Source of the DNA: Gonocerus acuteangulatus
Lineage: Eukaryota; Arthropoda; Insecta; Hemiptera; Coreidae
Direction of reading: 5' to 3'
Assembly: GCA_946811695.1 (NCBI GenBank)
Contig: OX328128.1
Coordinates: 79,175,666 to 79,239,665, forward strand
DNA length: 64,000 bases
A model generated the notes under the pieces. That model did no database searches. It saw only the letters and a list, made by a program, of their open reading frames with translations, and was not told the origin of the DNA. Positions 24,070-36,069 of this stretch are shown piece by piece (position 1 is the first letter of the stretch; every line of letters begins with the position of its first letter). The translations under genes and the position numbers were made by a program.

Positions 24070-24567
24070 ATAAAAAACAATCAGTCCCGTAACAGGCCAT
24101 GAGGGCCCTGAGAGGCAGATACTGTAGGCACACTAGGGAGATAGTGTGGTCAGTACCATGCTCCGACCGACTGTTTTCCCCTTTTACTGCTTCGACTGCT
24201 AGAGTCATTAGCACCAAGGTACCCATTAATAAATTAATTAAAGGCTGGGTTGGCCTTGGGACGGTCAGGGAGGCCGAATCAAACCCATGAACGAACGCGA
24301 ACGCTTTAGTGCTTGCTCGGGATTTGAACTCAGGTCCTCCAGCATATGAGTCTAGTGCTCTACCACGAGCTAACTCAGGTCCTCCAGCATATGAGTCTAG
24401 TGCTCTACCACTGAGCTAACTCAGGTCCTCCAGCATATGAGTCTAGTGCTCTACCACTGAGCTAACTCAGGTCCTCCAGCATATGAGTCTAGTGCTCTAC
24501 CACTGAGCTAACTCAGGTCCTCCAGCATATGAGTCTAGTGCTCTACCACTGAGCTAACCTCGCCCCC
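24070..24567 (-). mobile_element. tRNA-derived SINE with five copies of its box-A segment
   Basis: On the minus strand the head (from 24567) reads gggggcgaggttagctcagt, ggtagagcactagactcata and tgctggaggacctga: box A tagctcagtgg, a D-arm gctc...gagc and an anticodon-like ctcatat (CAT). This 46-bp block is repeated five times (24329-24557) before one box B, gagttcaaatccc. A body of about 250 bp follows (ggtaccttggtgctaatgac, cagtcggtcggagcatggta). Box B and the body are single copy. The 3' boundary is uncertain. Confidence 0.75.
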
Positions 24568-25039
24568 AACCTCTTGATATATTTGATATAATTTAATTTT
24601 CCTAGAAATACGCATAATCCATTCTATAAACACATAGAAAATTGGAATTATTTTTAAAAAAATTCATTCATATAAATAATTGTTATTCAATAAAAATATT
24701 CATTCGAAAAAGTTATTTTTATTAAATAACAGTTTTCATTCAAAAAATCATTTTTATCCAATAATGAATAGAAAAAAGAAAGGTTCCGTTAGTTATTGAA
24801 TGAATGAATATTTCATTTGTCATTATTCATTTTTTCTGAATGCTTTTTGCTCAACACTGCTATAGAATATTTTAGCGCGGTTCGTCCCTTCATCCATAGG
24901 TAGGAAACTCGCTTATGAGGTTGACCTCCTCTGGAAGTGTCGACTGGAAATGTTTACGTTTCAGAAACCATAGATCTTGAAAATCACAGTCGCCTAATAT
25001 AAGCACATAGCAGCGTGTACTTTAGACGGAGTTAAAACA

Positions 25040-26890
25040 TTTTAAAAAAGCCCGACTCGCAGGAACTGCGTCATCTTAGCGCGGTTACAAACATCTCGAA
25101 GAAATGGAATAGATTAGCGTCACAAATCACAGGAAACTAACAGTAGCCAACATACACAGAAGCGTATAATTCTTAATCTGTATAAGTCAATACAATTATG
25201 TACTGAAAACGAACTTACTCTTCGACTACTGCTGAGAAGGCTCTATTCTAAACAACCAAACATTTTAAGTATCTTGTTTTAATAGCAAATTCGTTTAACT
25301 GTTATAATCAACTGTAAATATGTGCTTCATGGAAAATAAGAAATAACGATAACTTCAGTTGGAGGCTATGAGGAAGGTTATATAGATAGGAGAATTCAAA
25401 ACAAAGTACGCATACGTCATCATGATTAGCCACAGCCATCTTGATTACCACAGCCACTCCAAACTTATTACCAATACCTTTCACCGTTTCTTAGCTTATT
25501 TTACTACAATAATAATTTTACTGATAAATGCAATTTAAAACAAGAAACAACCAATTAAAAAGTGAGATAAACAAAGAGAAAAACAACAAAACAAACACTT
25601 TTTAAGTTTTAAGCGCTTATATCTCTGATTGACTTTGCCCCATCGAATATTGCTTCAGAACCTTTTTTGTAGATAATTTAGTAAGCATTCGAATAATCAC
25701 TTTCCACTTACTACGATTTCCCAACCCTTATCAAGATTTTTACGAAAAATGTATGAAGATCCGAAAACATTTCATGTCTATTAATAAAATATTTTTTTCG
25801 CATACTTCCTTAACTCCAAATATAACCAAAATTTAAAAATCTTAGTTGTGATTAATTTCCAATATGTAAAAAATATTTCAATTGAATCCCGCGATTCTAA
25901 GTACCCACAAAAAAATAATGACTTACAAAAACATTGATTCCACTTTTCTCAAAAACGGTTACAGATATCGCCTTAAAAATGGTTTCATTCGTTTTCCTAT
26001 GTTAAGAAACTTATAAAACAAGTACGCGGTCTAGCACCTCGAATAATGGTCCCATTTTGATGAAATTAGGTACAAAAATCATTGCGCTTACTTCATTTGC
26101 TTGCAAGTACTCTTTTTAAAGGCTTCTTGGCCTAGAAAAACGAATGAAACTATTTTTAAGGCGATAGATTTAACCGTTTTCGAGAAAATTGGTAAAATAG
26201 TTGTTGAATAACGTTTTTGGTTTGGGTACTTAGAATCATGGGATTCAGTTGAAACTTTTTTTGCATGTTCGGATTCCATTAAAACTAATGTGTTGAAATT
26301 TTGTTTACGTTTGGAGTTAAGGAAGGAGTAGAATAAAATATTTTATTAACACACATGAAAAGTTTTGGTAACTTTGTATACTTTCCTTTATATCTCGAAA
26401 ACGGTTGAGAATCTTGGTAAGCGGAAGGTTACCATTCGAAAGCTTACTAAATGCTCTACAAAAAAGGCTCTGAAGAAAGTTTTGATTAGGCGATGTCAAT
26501 CGGAGAAATAAGTGCTTAAAACGTTAAGTAATTGATTTCGTTTATTCGAACGGTTCTTTTTGTCTGTTTTATTACTTGTAATTTTTAATTGCTTATAGTT
26601 GAATAATGTATTTGACAACAAAACAGGTTAAGTAAAATAAGAAAAATAATTTATTGTAAGAAATATAGCTTTCCAAGAGAGAGAGATTCGAAGACCTTAA
26701 GACTAATTCAAACTGCCTATCTTAGGTTGGCCGACCCACCCAGGTAAGATCATAAATCAAGACTTTTCAAGAAAGGTGGAACAAAAATAATAACTGTTTC
26801 TATTTTAATCTTTCCAAATGAGACTAGGGATAAGAACTGAACCGCGCTAAGATGATGCAGTTTCTGCGAGTCGGACACTTTTTCTCCTAG
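25040..26890. mobile_element. 1.85-kb foldback element with arms of roughly 0.5-0.9 kb
   Basis: Left end gcccgactcgcaggaactgc, gtcatcttagcgcggtt; right end aaccgcgctaagatgatgca, gtttctgcgagtcggac. Inner blocks also match inverted, for example 25600-25830 with 26300-26530 (ttccttaactcc against ggagttaaggaa) and 25930-26010 with 26110-26210 around an axis near 26060. The terminus recurs at 9560, 10590, 17040, 22825, 23790, 26860 and 49090, marking a large family. No transposase seen. Confidence 0.65.
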
Positions 26891-26899
26891 CTTTTTTGG

Positions 26900-28480
26900 C
26901 TAAGTATTGATAAATATTAAACACTATCTCCCTTGCCTGATTCTTTAAATACTTCCCTGCTCATAAACGAGACATAATCAGTTTTTATAGTGCTTCAACT
27001 ATCATGATGTCCCTTGAAATTTGTAAATATCGCAACCGTCGGGAATATTTCCCTCAGGATTTCGCGCATGCGGAATTGAACTATTCTATCTGTTCAGGCT
27101 ACAGTTTTTGATGTTAGCCTCATTGTTTACCATCCTGAATCTAAAGTAGTAACATTTTTGTTGGAAAAATGTTTTGTTGAGAAAATCGCAACCAAAACAT
27201 TAATTTCTCTCAGCCTACCTATACTGATTATGTATAGATTTGATGGATTGATAAGAAAAGTGATGTGGAAACCTCATGTCTACCTTCTTGAACGATATTT
27301 TCTTCAACAAATCCTCTACTTATTCTATTGACTTTGGAATGAAATCTTCATTAATAAAAACAATAACATGCTAATCCCCAGCTGATGAAATTTTTAATAT
27401 TTTCTGATAAGCATAATTTATTTTCACGTAAAGGAAGCAAATTCTTGTTTTGGTGCTATCGAGAAATCCATTATATTTTAAAATCGATTTATCCGCTTTA
27501 CTTTACTATCGATGTTCGATTAATTCAGGCGAGTTTTAATTCAATATTCACCACTCTCCTAACTTACCGAAATTCTCTCCCTGTAATAAGAACCATTGTT
27601 TGAGTGTCATTGCTGGATGAGTGGCAGACACCAGCTGTAACGATTAGCGGGAAAAGGCATGAGGAAAATGGGCTGTTTATTTAGTTTACCTCCCTCCAAC
27701 AAAATAAACACCATGTTGTTTGTAAAAGATGTTAAACAACAAAATAAACACCATGTTGTTTTCAAAGGCAGTTTAACAGCAAAACAAACATGATTCATGA
27801 TGCTTATGACGGTTGATAAAAGTTTATTTCAGCAAGCCCTTGCATATTCAAAGTTTTCGATGCGTTCATAAATAAACTATCATAGAAGATAGGTCTTGGG
27901 TATCTGGAATAAACATTCTAGAAAACGGGTCATGTGTACACTTGAAATAACCAGTTTGTTCCCACGTCTGTGGGGTCCAAGTCGCCTCAATCAATATTTA
28001 TTTGAACCAATACATAAACGTATTTTTTACAAATCGTTAACTGAGAAAAAATATACATTAACAAAGTAAATAAATAACCAGAACATTTTTGAAGTAGAAA
28101 ATTACGGGATAAATTATTTCAAATGAAAGAAGGCTTGGAACATCATGGCTTTATTCGTGTTGCTCTCCATTTTTAACGTAGGTGAGTTTTTCAATGTGCT
28201 CTTCGGAATGGACAACACCCGAGACCTGTGTAGGTTCGGGTGATTCGTGGAAGGGGAGCAATTAAAATGATTCTAAGACTGTTTATTTTTTTAATGTCCC
28301 AAGTCTTCATCTGTTGGTGTTCCTGATACTGAACCAAACTGGCCACACGTAGGTCGGTAAAGATACTAATAGACTTTTGAATAATATAACAGCGAATGTG
28401 TGCGTAAGTGGTATTTTTTAACTAGTCTTAGTCGTGTGTGAGCCAATTGAAGTTTTAAGCTAATGTGAAGGGCAACAGGT
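26900..28480. other. no gene; local duplications
   Basis: 26900-27060 resembles 32905-33060 (ctcccttgcctga, acgagacataatcagttt). Around 27695-27790 a segment containing aacaaaataaacaccatgtt is repeated. No coding exon recognised. Confidence 0.4.
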
Positions 28481-28484
28481 CATT

Positions 28485-28862
28485 CTAGTGTCGAAGTAAA
28501 GGCCAAAGTAGCATAAACTTTGGAGCCCAAGGAACTCTGACCTGTCCAATCCGCAAGCAAGAAGTCTGGTCATCAAGCCTCAGCGCGAAATTCTTTGCTT
28601 TAGTCTTCAATGGATTTAGACGGAGATTCCACCTTTCGGACCACGATGTGATGCTGTCCAATGATGATTGTAAGTCTGCGATGGTTCCTGGGAAATCATC
28701 TCCTTGACTCATGACTAGCGTGTCATCTGCAAACAGAGCGACAGTGGCAGTTCGAAGCTCAGAGATGTCATGGCAAAAGAGGTTAAACAGTAAAGGGCTC
28801 AGCACTGCTCCTTGTGGTACACCAGCAGAGATGTTTTTTTTTTGTCTGACGCTGCTTTTCAA
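28485..28862 (-). pseudogene. non-LTR retrotransposon reverse-transcriptase fragment (Jockey/CR1-like)
   Basis: An open 125-codon stretch carries two RT catalytic blocks in order: AGVPQGAVLSPLLFNLF, then VALFADDTLVM with the catalytic Asp pair, followed by SITSWSERWNLRLNPLKTKA, the expected post-catalytic region. Non-LTR RT domains of the Jockey/CR1 group read this way. No start, no upstream endonuclease and no downstream part are visible, so this is an isolated fragment. Confidence 0.85.
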
Positions 28863-29139
28863 TGCAATGATCTTTTAAAGAGTAATGAAGAAATAATATT
28901 CGCAAGATAGCACGGTGTCCAAGCTTTTTTGCGTCTAGACATAAAACCCTTGTGCCACACTGGTTTTAATGCTAAGATCCTAAATAATGAAGGAGTTGGT
29001 GTTTGTTATGGCCTCTTGACATGATTTGTCCCGCAGAGGAAGAATAGAATTAATAAGATATGGTTGATAAGTTTAAAGAATAAGAGATAATGACTGAATC
29101 AGATCTGAGCTCGCAGTTCCTTACTGGTACCGTTTTCAT

Positions 29140-29640
29140 TCATAACATTGCAGGGTTTTGTTCATGGATGATCAATCTTCTGTAGTGATTGGGTCTTAAA
29201 TCGTTATAATGTACTTCATTGGATGGTTGAAAGCTCCAGATGGACCAGGAGTGTCGATAGGCAGCACCGGTGGAAAATATACGTCTGGTGTGGACTCATT
29301 GGGAGATTGTTATCGGTCCATATATTATACTCGGAACCCTTACTGGTAACCAATACTTCCACTTCAGAAGAGATATTCTCCCAACACTACTTGAGGATTT
29401 GCCGCATTCCATGTGGTTCCAGCATGATGGCTGCCCTGGCCATTATTCCCTCGCCGCAAGAAGAGGAGTTGAGGATGTTTTCCATTAGTGGTAGATAGGC
29501 GAGGGCCCACCTAGATCACCAGATTTAAATCCTTTGGATTTTTTTTTATGAAGCTTTTTGAAAGACCAGGTCTACGCTCGGCAGCCTATTTCACCTGGTC
29601 ACTCAGAGGTGACCTTGTTCAGCAGTGTTTGAGAGTTACT
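29140..29640 (+). pseudogene. Tc1/mariner-superfamily transposase pseudogene
   Basis: Across two frames the translation follows a transposase catalytic domain: an N..NVHYW-like start, RWKIYVWCG, then GPYIILGTLTGNQYFHF, LLEDLPHSMWFQHDGCPGHY and, after a break, RSPDLNPLDFFL, a stop and SFLKDQVYARQP. WFQHDGCPGHY holds the second catalytic Asp and SPDLNPLD the third acidic position. Frame changes and in-frame stops make it dead. The N-terminal DNA-binding part is not identified. Confidence 0.8.
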
Positions 29641-30716
29641 TCTGATATGGTGAAATAGAAGTTAATTTTTTTTTAATAAATAAAACTTTTAATGTTAAAT
29701 AACACTTCTCCCTAAAGCCCCAATCTTATTTATTTTCTTTTATTCGTTTAGACTTAAGCGACTAATTTTTTTGAATGCTGAGCACTCTCTCCTAAGCTGA
29801 ATTACCCCTCTTCGAAGAAAAATACAACTTGAATAAATGAAAGTGCTTGTTTTCCGAAGTTCAGCTGAGAAATACAAGCAAATCAAATCTGACTCTTTAT
29901 TTTCACATAGAACAATTTGACGCATTGAAAATCCGTTTGCAAAGTTGTATCTAGTTTTTTTTTAGTGCTTTTAAAAAATGTAATGCAATATATGGGTAAA
30001 GAGGGAACACTTCGCTTCAAAAGGTCTATTTGAGCTCTTAGAAGGGTTATTTTCTTATTTCCGAGTGCACTATTTTATAGATCTCGATGAGAACTACAAC
30101 TTTGAACTCTTTTGGAAAAAAAAAAATTATATCTCCAGCTGTTAAGGAGTTATTATTCTTGTGGCCAGTTTACCAGGGCCAACCTTTATATATATACATA
30201 AAAAAATGAACGACCTTTATTTATGTGCGCTATGGGTTCTGAAACATGAAACTTTCTAGTTGACACACCAGGATTGCCTCTTCGCGACGTCATCACAAGG
30301 GTGTTTCCTCCCTATGTAGGAGGGGGGAGGGAAGCAACCCGTTAAAATCAAAAAGGAATTTATGAGATATTTTAAGCCCAATCCTTAGCAATGTAGCCTT
30401 AACTTAGTTATACAGCGTCGGGTTAGTTATACAGCTTCTGCGTTACGGATTTTTTTATTCGTGTACATAAACTGAAATGTATTTATCTAACGATCTGTAA
30501 TGATATTAGAGCGCAGCTATGGAGTACTCATGTCGGATAGAAGGACTATAGTATTGTTTACCTTAATCTCGCGAGCTCTGCAATTGCTGGGGCGATATTA
30601 TACAAACGTCCGAATCTAATTTTAGCTGACCTCACAATCCCGCGACTCCTCAATGCCAAGGAGTTGACAATTATTACTTGATCCGGTTAATACTCAACCC
30701 TAAACCAATCACATTC

Positions 30717-30953
30717 ATTTAGGATCCGGAGGCCCGGTGGCCGTGAGTATTAAGGCGTGAGCACTTAACACTCCGTGCCAAGGGTCATGGGTTCGATTCC
30801 CACCATGAGGTGGTGGCTTTTCTTTAAAAAAAAAAATGAAAAGGCATCAGTCCTGTCCTGGCTAGAAAAGAGTGGTAACCTATAGATAACCCGCCCTAAA
30901 AATCTTCTTTAATAATAATAATGGACGTTACAATTTAAAATATTTAGGATCCG
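30717..30953 (+). mobile_element. tRNA-derived SINE (family B) with 12-bp target duplications
   Basis: Element 30729-30941 lies between two copies of atttaggatccg (30717-30728, 30942-30953). The head gaggcccggtggccgtgagt, attaaggcgtgagcacttaa and gggttcgattccca resembles a long-variable-arm tRNA with box B. The centre ctagaaaagagtggtaacct atagataacccg matches the centre of the 5S-derived SINEs. The tail is aatggacgttacaatttaaa. Diverged relatives lie at 6430, 37489 and 37733. Confidence 0.85.
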
Positions 30954-30974
30954 ATACTGTGGACGGATATAAGA

Positions 30975-31185
30975 GGATGGGCTGGGGGGAGTGGACTGCA
31001 GGCCCCCACCCGAAATTTTTATTTAGTCTGTAAAAATGTGTAAAAAAAAAAACTTAAATAAGATCACTTAGTCCAGAAAAATTTTGGGGGGTTTAATAGC
31101 GTTTAATTGGCTAGCTATTCCAAGTTCTAGATGGTCAGTAATCCATAACCTCCCAAATCCTCCCAGCCCCCCCCCCCCCCAGATC
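30975..31185 (-). mobile_element. short G-tract-ended repeat, copy 1
   Basis: About 210 bp bounded by G/C homopolymer runs, with ttcagtccagaaaa-like, ttggctagctattccaagtt and ctagatggt segments. It is the reverse complement of copies at 35835-36062 and 53345-53617. Non-coding, class unknown. Confidence 0.65.
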
Positions 31186-31559
31186 TAGTTGGACAAGCTC
31201 ACACGATGATTTTAAATTCTAGCGTACAATGTTTCAGAATCGTGTAGATAATTTTATTGAATATATATATTCATTATTGCTTATAATTTTCATTATAAGC
31301 AATAATGCATATTCTGAGAAGCTATTCGGAATTTCTTCTATTTAAAAAAAACGGGTTTTTTTTTCAATACCACTACGTAATTTTATGTGCCTTTATATGC
31401 AAGTTAACGGTCCCACTAAACTTTTTAAATAATTTATATGGTATTTTTCATTAAGCAATAATATTTTTTTTTAAAAAAGCTCTTAGGAGTTTGTTCCATT
31501 TAAAAAACGTTTTTGTTGTTTGTTGTTTTTTTTTTTGTGCAATACCACTAAGTAAGTTT

Positions 31560-32180
31560 ATACGAGCACACAAACACAGGGTGTCCCAGTCTTCGTACCG
31601 ACAGACTTCGTATATCGATGGGGAATCGAAAAGCTAAGTCAAAAGTCCTTTGGGGATTTTCTTGTTTTCCCTTCGTTTTCCAGACTGCAAGAGATTTTGC
31701 TGCAAGCCCTTTCCCCTCCACCTAAACCATCTATTTGAACAGGCAAGGTTGTGGTTTAAATTGTTTTCAGCCTTAGCTTTGGCTAAAGATTGATAACAAT
31801 TACAAAAGAAATAGTGTCTAATATTTATCAATACTTAGGCAAAGTTAAGACTAAAAATGTTTTAAACCTCCTAGTGATAAGGTTATAACAGAGAGTATTT
31901 TTACCGCCAATTTCTTGCACGGGGAATATAGGCCACACCCTTTTCCCTCCAACTAAACAATCTATTTAAACAGGCTACATCTTCAATTGTTTTTAGCCTT
32001 AGCTTTGGCTAAGTATTGATAAATATTAAACACCAGCTGTTACCCAGTGTGCCATGCTACACCTACTTTCTGTGTATGAATCTCCCCGTATCAAGATCTA
32101 TCTGTATACCCAGTTACGTCAAAATCGGTCAAACGGTGTGAATTTGTTTATATCTGTCTAGCAATTCGTGAAACAGCCAA
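31560..32180. other. degenerate duplicated repeat
   Basis: 31690-31860 and 31915-32035 repeat a text with cttagctttggctaa and ttgataa...attaaacac. From 32030 a family begins cagctgttacccagtgtgcc atgctacacc, also at 51010. An acagggtgtcccagt phrase lies at 31577, matching an inverted gggacaccctgt at 20537. Confidence 0.45.
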
Positions 32181-32240
32181 CAGAGGCCAGCAGCACAGAA
32201 ATTCATAAAACAGCCGACAGAGGCCAGCAGCACAGCCTGC

Positions 32241-32255
32241 GAGTAGATAGCTTTT

Positions 32256-32326
<71 letters not shown>

Positions 32327-32502
32327 GGCGCATCTACATCTAGGTCATTAGCGCCGAAATCCAGGGTGTAGCGAGGAATTTTACCAGCGAGCCGTGGGAT
32401 GATAAAATTCCTGCCGGAGGTTGGGAATCGAACCCACCATCTCCCGCTTATGAATCCAAGGCGCTAGCCATTAGACCACGGGAGACCCAAGAGTAGATAG
32501 CT
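32241..32502 (-). mobile_element. full-length tRNA-derived SINE (family A) with 12-bp target duplications
   Basis: Element 32253-32490 between two gagtagatagct copies (32241-32252, 32491-32502). On the minus strand: gggtctcccgtggtctaatg, ggctagcgccttggattcat, gatggtgggttcgattccca, the body, ggcgctaatgacctagatgt, agatgcgccgt and a long poly(A) tail (a T run on the plus strand). Young insertion. Confidence 0.95.
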
Positions 32503-32509
32503 CTTATCA

Positions 32510-34290
32510 AAGAAAGGCCAGCGCTCCTTAGTTAGACAGTGACTGTTGATATACAATTGAAATAAACTGCATTAAATGATTAAATAATGATGTAAATTCA
32601 TCAATGAGTTCGAGTTTTTCTAATTATCAAGAACATCAACAAATAAATTTGAGACATTATTCAAAATGGCTGTTGATTCAAAATGGCCGTCAGAATCTGA
32701 ATAGTTCACTGTAGCCAATTTTTCTTGAACAAAACTTTTGACCTATTGGCCAAATTTTGAAATTTGACTATTTTGACCTAGCCTAGGAGATTTCCCGTAT
32801 CAAGACCTACCTGTGTGCCAAGTTTGGTAAAAATCAGTCAAACGGTGTAGATTTGTATAAGGAACATATACGGACAAACAGACAGACGCGTGATTTGTAT
32901 ATATATAGATTATCTCCCTTGCCTGACCTCTCAAAGCCTTCCCTGGTCCTGAACGAGACATAATCAGTTTCCATAGAGGTTCACGTGTTGTTCATTGAAA
33001 TGGTGGAATCGTCGGAGATATTTTTCTAAGAATTTCGTGCATACCGGACAATAGCAGATATATGTTTAATGAAACTAATATGCGCAATGCCCCACAATGG
33101 AATGTAGTGGCTGAAATCAACAGTAGGTCAGTGTCGAGTCCGAAGAACAGCTGGAGTCTTGCTAGAATTCTAAACACCCGTAAGGGGATGGTGTGAATCC
33201 AATATTGCAACGCTCATAGCTTGCAGAAATGCATCCATTAATATGCAAGTCTTCTCTGCTCCTGTGTGCATGTTAGGGTCCGATTCACTTTTACCATAAC
33301 GAGGTCAGGAACCTACCATTCTGAAATATACATGAAAGAAATTTTTGAAAAATCTTCATCGCTCCTACCTAAAATAGACTGAAAATGTCCAGCCATAATT
33401 TTTTTGTTAGCAACAAAGCTTGATATACATCATCTATGTAGGCAAACGATTGAACTAATTACTAAGGATCCAAATCATTAATTTGACCATACCGGTCACA
33501 ATTTTTGTTATCTTGCAATGAAACTCTGTAGACAAGATGTTCCACCGATGAGAAAAAAAAACTTTCCAATAAAAGTTAGGGTTTTATAATTGGGTCAGCT
33601 GTTCATTACGAATTTCCAAAACGAATCATTTTTATTTTAAGCAAATTATTCAGGAATGTACTTAGTAACGGACCTCCTGCGTGATGTACTTAACTAAGGC
33701 TGCCCCTACATTGAAGCCGAATTTCCCCGATCCGATCCGATATCGGTTGACCGATAGCGGCCGACGTGAGTCCCTACATTGGTTCCCGACCCGATCCGAT
33801 GGCTCCCGATTCCCGGCCGTTCAAACTTGTTTGTTTCTAGACCGATATTGGACGCAGAGTGGCACCAAACGAAAAATATCGTTTTTTTTAATGAAAACTA
33901 ATCAAATTTAGAACAACTTTGTCTAGTCAAAGGTTGTTTTTTGTTCCCCTTATTTATTGAATTACGAGTTGATACAGATTTTGATGATGAATGAGTGAGT
34001 GAATGTCAAAATGCTGAATGGCCCTTCTCTGTTAGGAAGTGCCAACCTCAAATGTGGAGTTCGGTGTTTTAAAGATGAGATGAACTTAGACAACTCATTA
34101 TTTCCAATACATATTTATTCCTGATAAAATTATAAAAGTTTTTGTTATCTAGCATCTTTTGAAAGCAGCTTATATTTTGTTCTCTGAGTTTTCACGTGTC
34201 TTCATGCCTTTAAAGGAATATTAGTTTAAAATGTGTACTTTTAACTCTGAACCAAAATCACTCAAGGAAGTACAAAGAAAAATAATTAAT
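32510..34290. other. no gene; dispersed repeat remnants
   Basis: 32780-32910 matches 57750-57860 (gatttcccgtatcaa, gtcaaacggtgt, gatttgtataaggaac). 33700-33830 is a GC-rich stretch of repeated gatccgat/ccgatat words, probably a transposon end. No exon recognised. Confidence 0.4.
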
Positions 34291-34294
34291 AGAA

Positions 34295-34297
<3 letters not shown>

Positions 34298-34349
<52 letters not shown>
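34298..34349. repeat. (AT)n microsatellite
   Basis: Uninterrupted TA repeat. Confidence 0.95.
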
Positions 34350-34354
<5 letters not shown>

Positions 34355-34499
34355 AAAAAAAAACTGGGAAGACTGCATTGAAATAGTCAGTAAAACCTGT
34401 ACAGATAAACTGCAGGACACGAACATTAAGACATAGCACCTTTAGACACGACCCAACTTCTAACTATGGAATATTGAAACAACTTATAAACATTAACCA

Positions 34500-35537
34500 A
34501 TAAGTACGGTAATACTGAAGGAGAGTGTCCTCAGCACCGATTTTCTTCAAAGTTTGCACTATAACGTATTTTGATGCACTAAACACGAATCCGTTGAAAA
34601 AAAAAGTTGCTCGCAACTAGGAAAGAAGTTATTAAGCACTAAAGTTCACTGTTATGGAGGTTATAAAAGACGGGGTAAACAGCTTATATGTAAACACACG
34701 CATGCGCGTGACTTCCTTAATGACGAAGTGTAATTGAAGTTTAGCCTCACCTGTGGTAGATGACTTGGTCGTAAACTGTCGCTTTTGGGTATACGTGCTA
34801 TGCGTTTCCGCTCGCTCAAGAAGATATCAAAACCCCTAGTCAATCCAACTCGCAGAAATTAAAAGAATTCTATGCCCAAAAGTCGTCCAAAGCATTATAA
34901 TCCTCCTAGACATCTTCAGACGCGATGTTCGGTGGATATAAGTCTTGGCAAATTTTTGCGCAATCGAGAGAATTACTCAAAACTTTGTTTTGTATTAAAA
35001 ATTTGAGTAATTCTTCTCGATTGTGGATAAGAATTATGAAGTCGTGTAACTTAATTTTTTTTTCAACACTTTCTACAAAAAACTGTAATAACTATAACAA
35101 TAACAAGCTAATTACAGCTTAGAGGGAATTAGAGAAGCTTAGAAGGAACAAATCATAAAGGCATTAGCTAATTATTAAGGGATTTCTGTTATATAATACT
35201 TTTCAGGAGCGAAACAAGAAATTTGAAGAATGTTTCATTATTTTAAAAAATGTTTCTGAATAAATAAGTGTTGGTAAATTTTAATAATTGATAGTTAATT
35301 TCAATTACACTTCTTGATTAAGGACTATTGTGCATGCGCGAGTTTACAAGTACATTGTTTATGCGATCGTTTGTAACCTTCATAACAGTGAACTTTTTTT
35401 TTAAATAACTTCTTTCCTAGTTGCGAGCAACCTTTTTTTTCAACAGATTCGTGTTTAGTGCATGAAAATACGTTATAGTGCAAACTTTGAAGAAAATCGG
35501 TGCTGAGGACACTCTCCTTCAGTTTTACCATAAGTAC
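34500..35537. mobile_element. foldback (long-TIR) transposon with perfect 8-bp target duplication, copy 2
   Basis: Element 34508-35529 flanked by ataagtac at 34500-34507 and 35530-35537. Ends are ggtaatactgaaggagagtg and cactctccttcagttttacc. Arms of about 170 bp match the copy at 17125 in their inner part (aacgtattttgatgcactaa; aggaaagaagttattaagca), while the outermost 30 bp differ. The middle shares gcgatgttcggtggatataa and aaggcattagctaattatta with the other copy. No transposase. Confidence 0.85.
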
Positions 35538-35687
35538 TACAGAATTTAATATGCAAACACTTAATACATTTTAGTTAATCTTCGGAACTTTTTATTTTAT
35601 TTTGTTTTTAAGTACCTCAACACAATATATATCCAACTAACATTCTTCCTTTTTTATTAGTCACCTACAAATTAATTTGGTTTTGAA

Positions 35688-35753
35688 TTTTTATGTTGTT
35701 TTGATTTTTTTACGGTGCTTCGACGTCTAGGCCATTAGCGCCGTTTTTATGTT
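35688..35753 (-). mobile_element. tail-only SINE insertion with 10-bp target duplication
   Basis: Only about 46 bp (35698-35743) lie between two tttttatgtt copies (35688-35697, 35744-35753). On the minus strand it reads cggcgctaatggcctagacg, tcgaagcaccgt, then an A-rich tail. It is the 3' hairpin of the SINE families and nothing else. Confidence 0.75.
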
Positions 35754-35834
35754 ATTATTTCCTTTTTTATTTAGTACTGTTATTTCTTTTAAAGGCTAAT
35801 GTTTTTATACAATGGAATTGTGCATGGGCCTATA

Positions 35835-36062
35835 TAGGAAATAATTTCGGGGGGGGGGGGAATTTCCGGGTTATGGAATACTAACAATCTAGAACTTTGA
35901 ATAGTTTTAGCCAACTGAAACGCTACTATACCCAAAATAAAATACTTTTTATGAACTAAGTGATCATATTTAACTTATCTTTAAGGGGTTTATGTCACAT
36001 TTTTACCGATCAAATCAAAATTTCGGGGGGGGGGGGGGGCTCCAGCCCCCCTTTTATACGCC
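35835..36062 (+). mobile_element. short G-tract-ended repeat, copy 2
   Basis: Bounded by runs of 12-16 G. It shares tatggaatactaacaatcta and tttatgtcacatttttaccg with 53345-53617. Non-coding. Confidence 0.65.
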
Positions 36063-36069
36063 TATGGAA

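Noticed and set aside
24512..24567. Real tRNA-Met gene
   Set aside because: Acceptor stem does not close, anticodon stem is poor, and the block is part of a tandem repeat in a SINE head.
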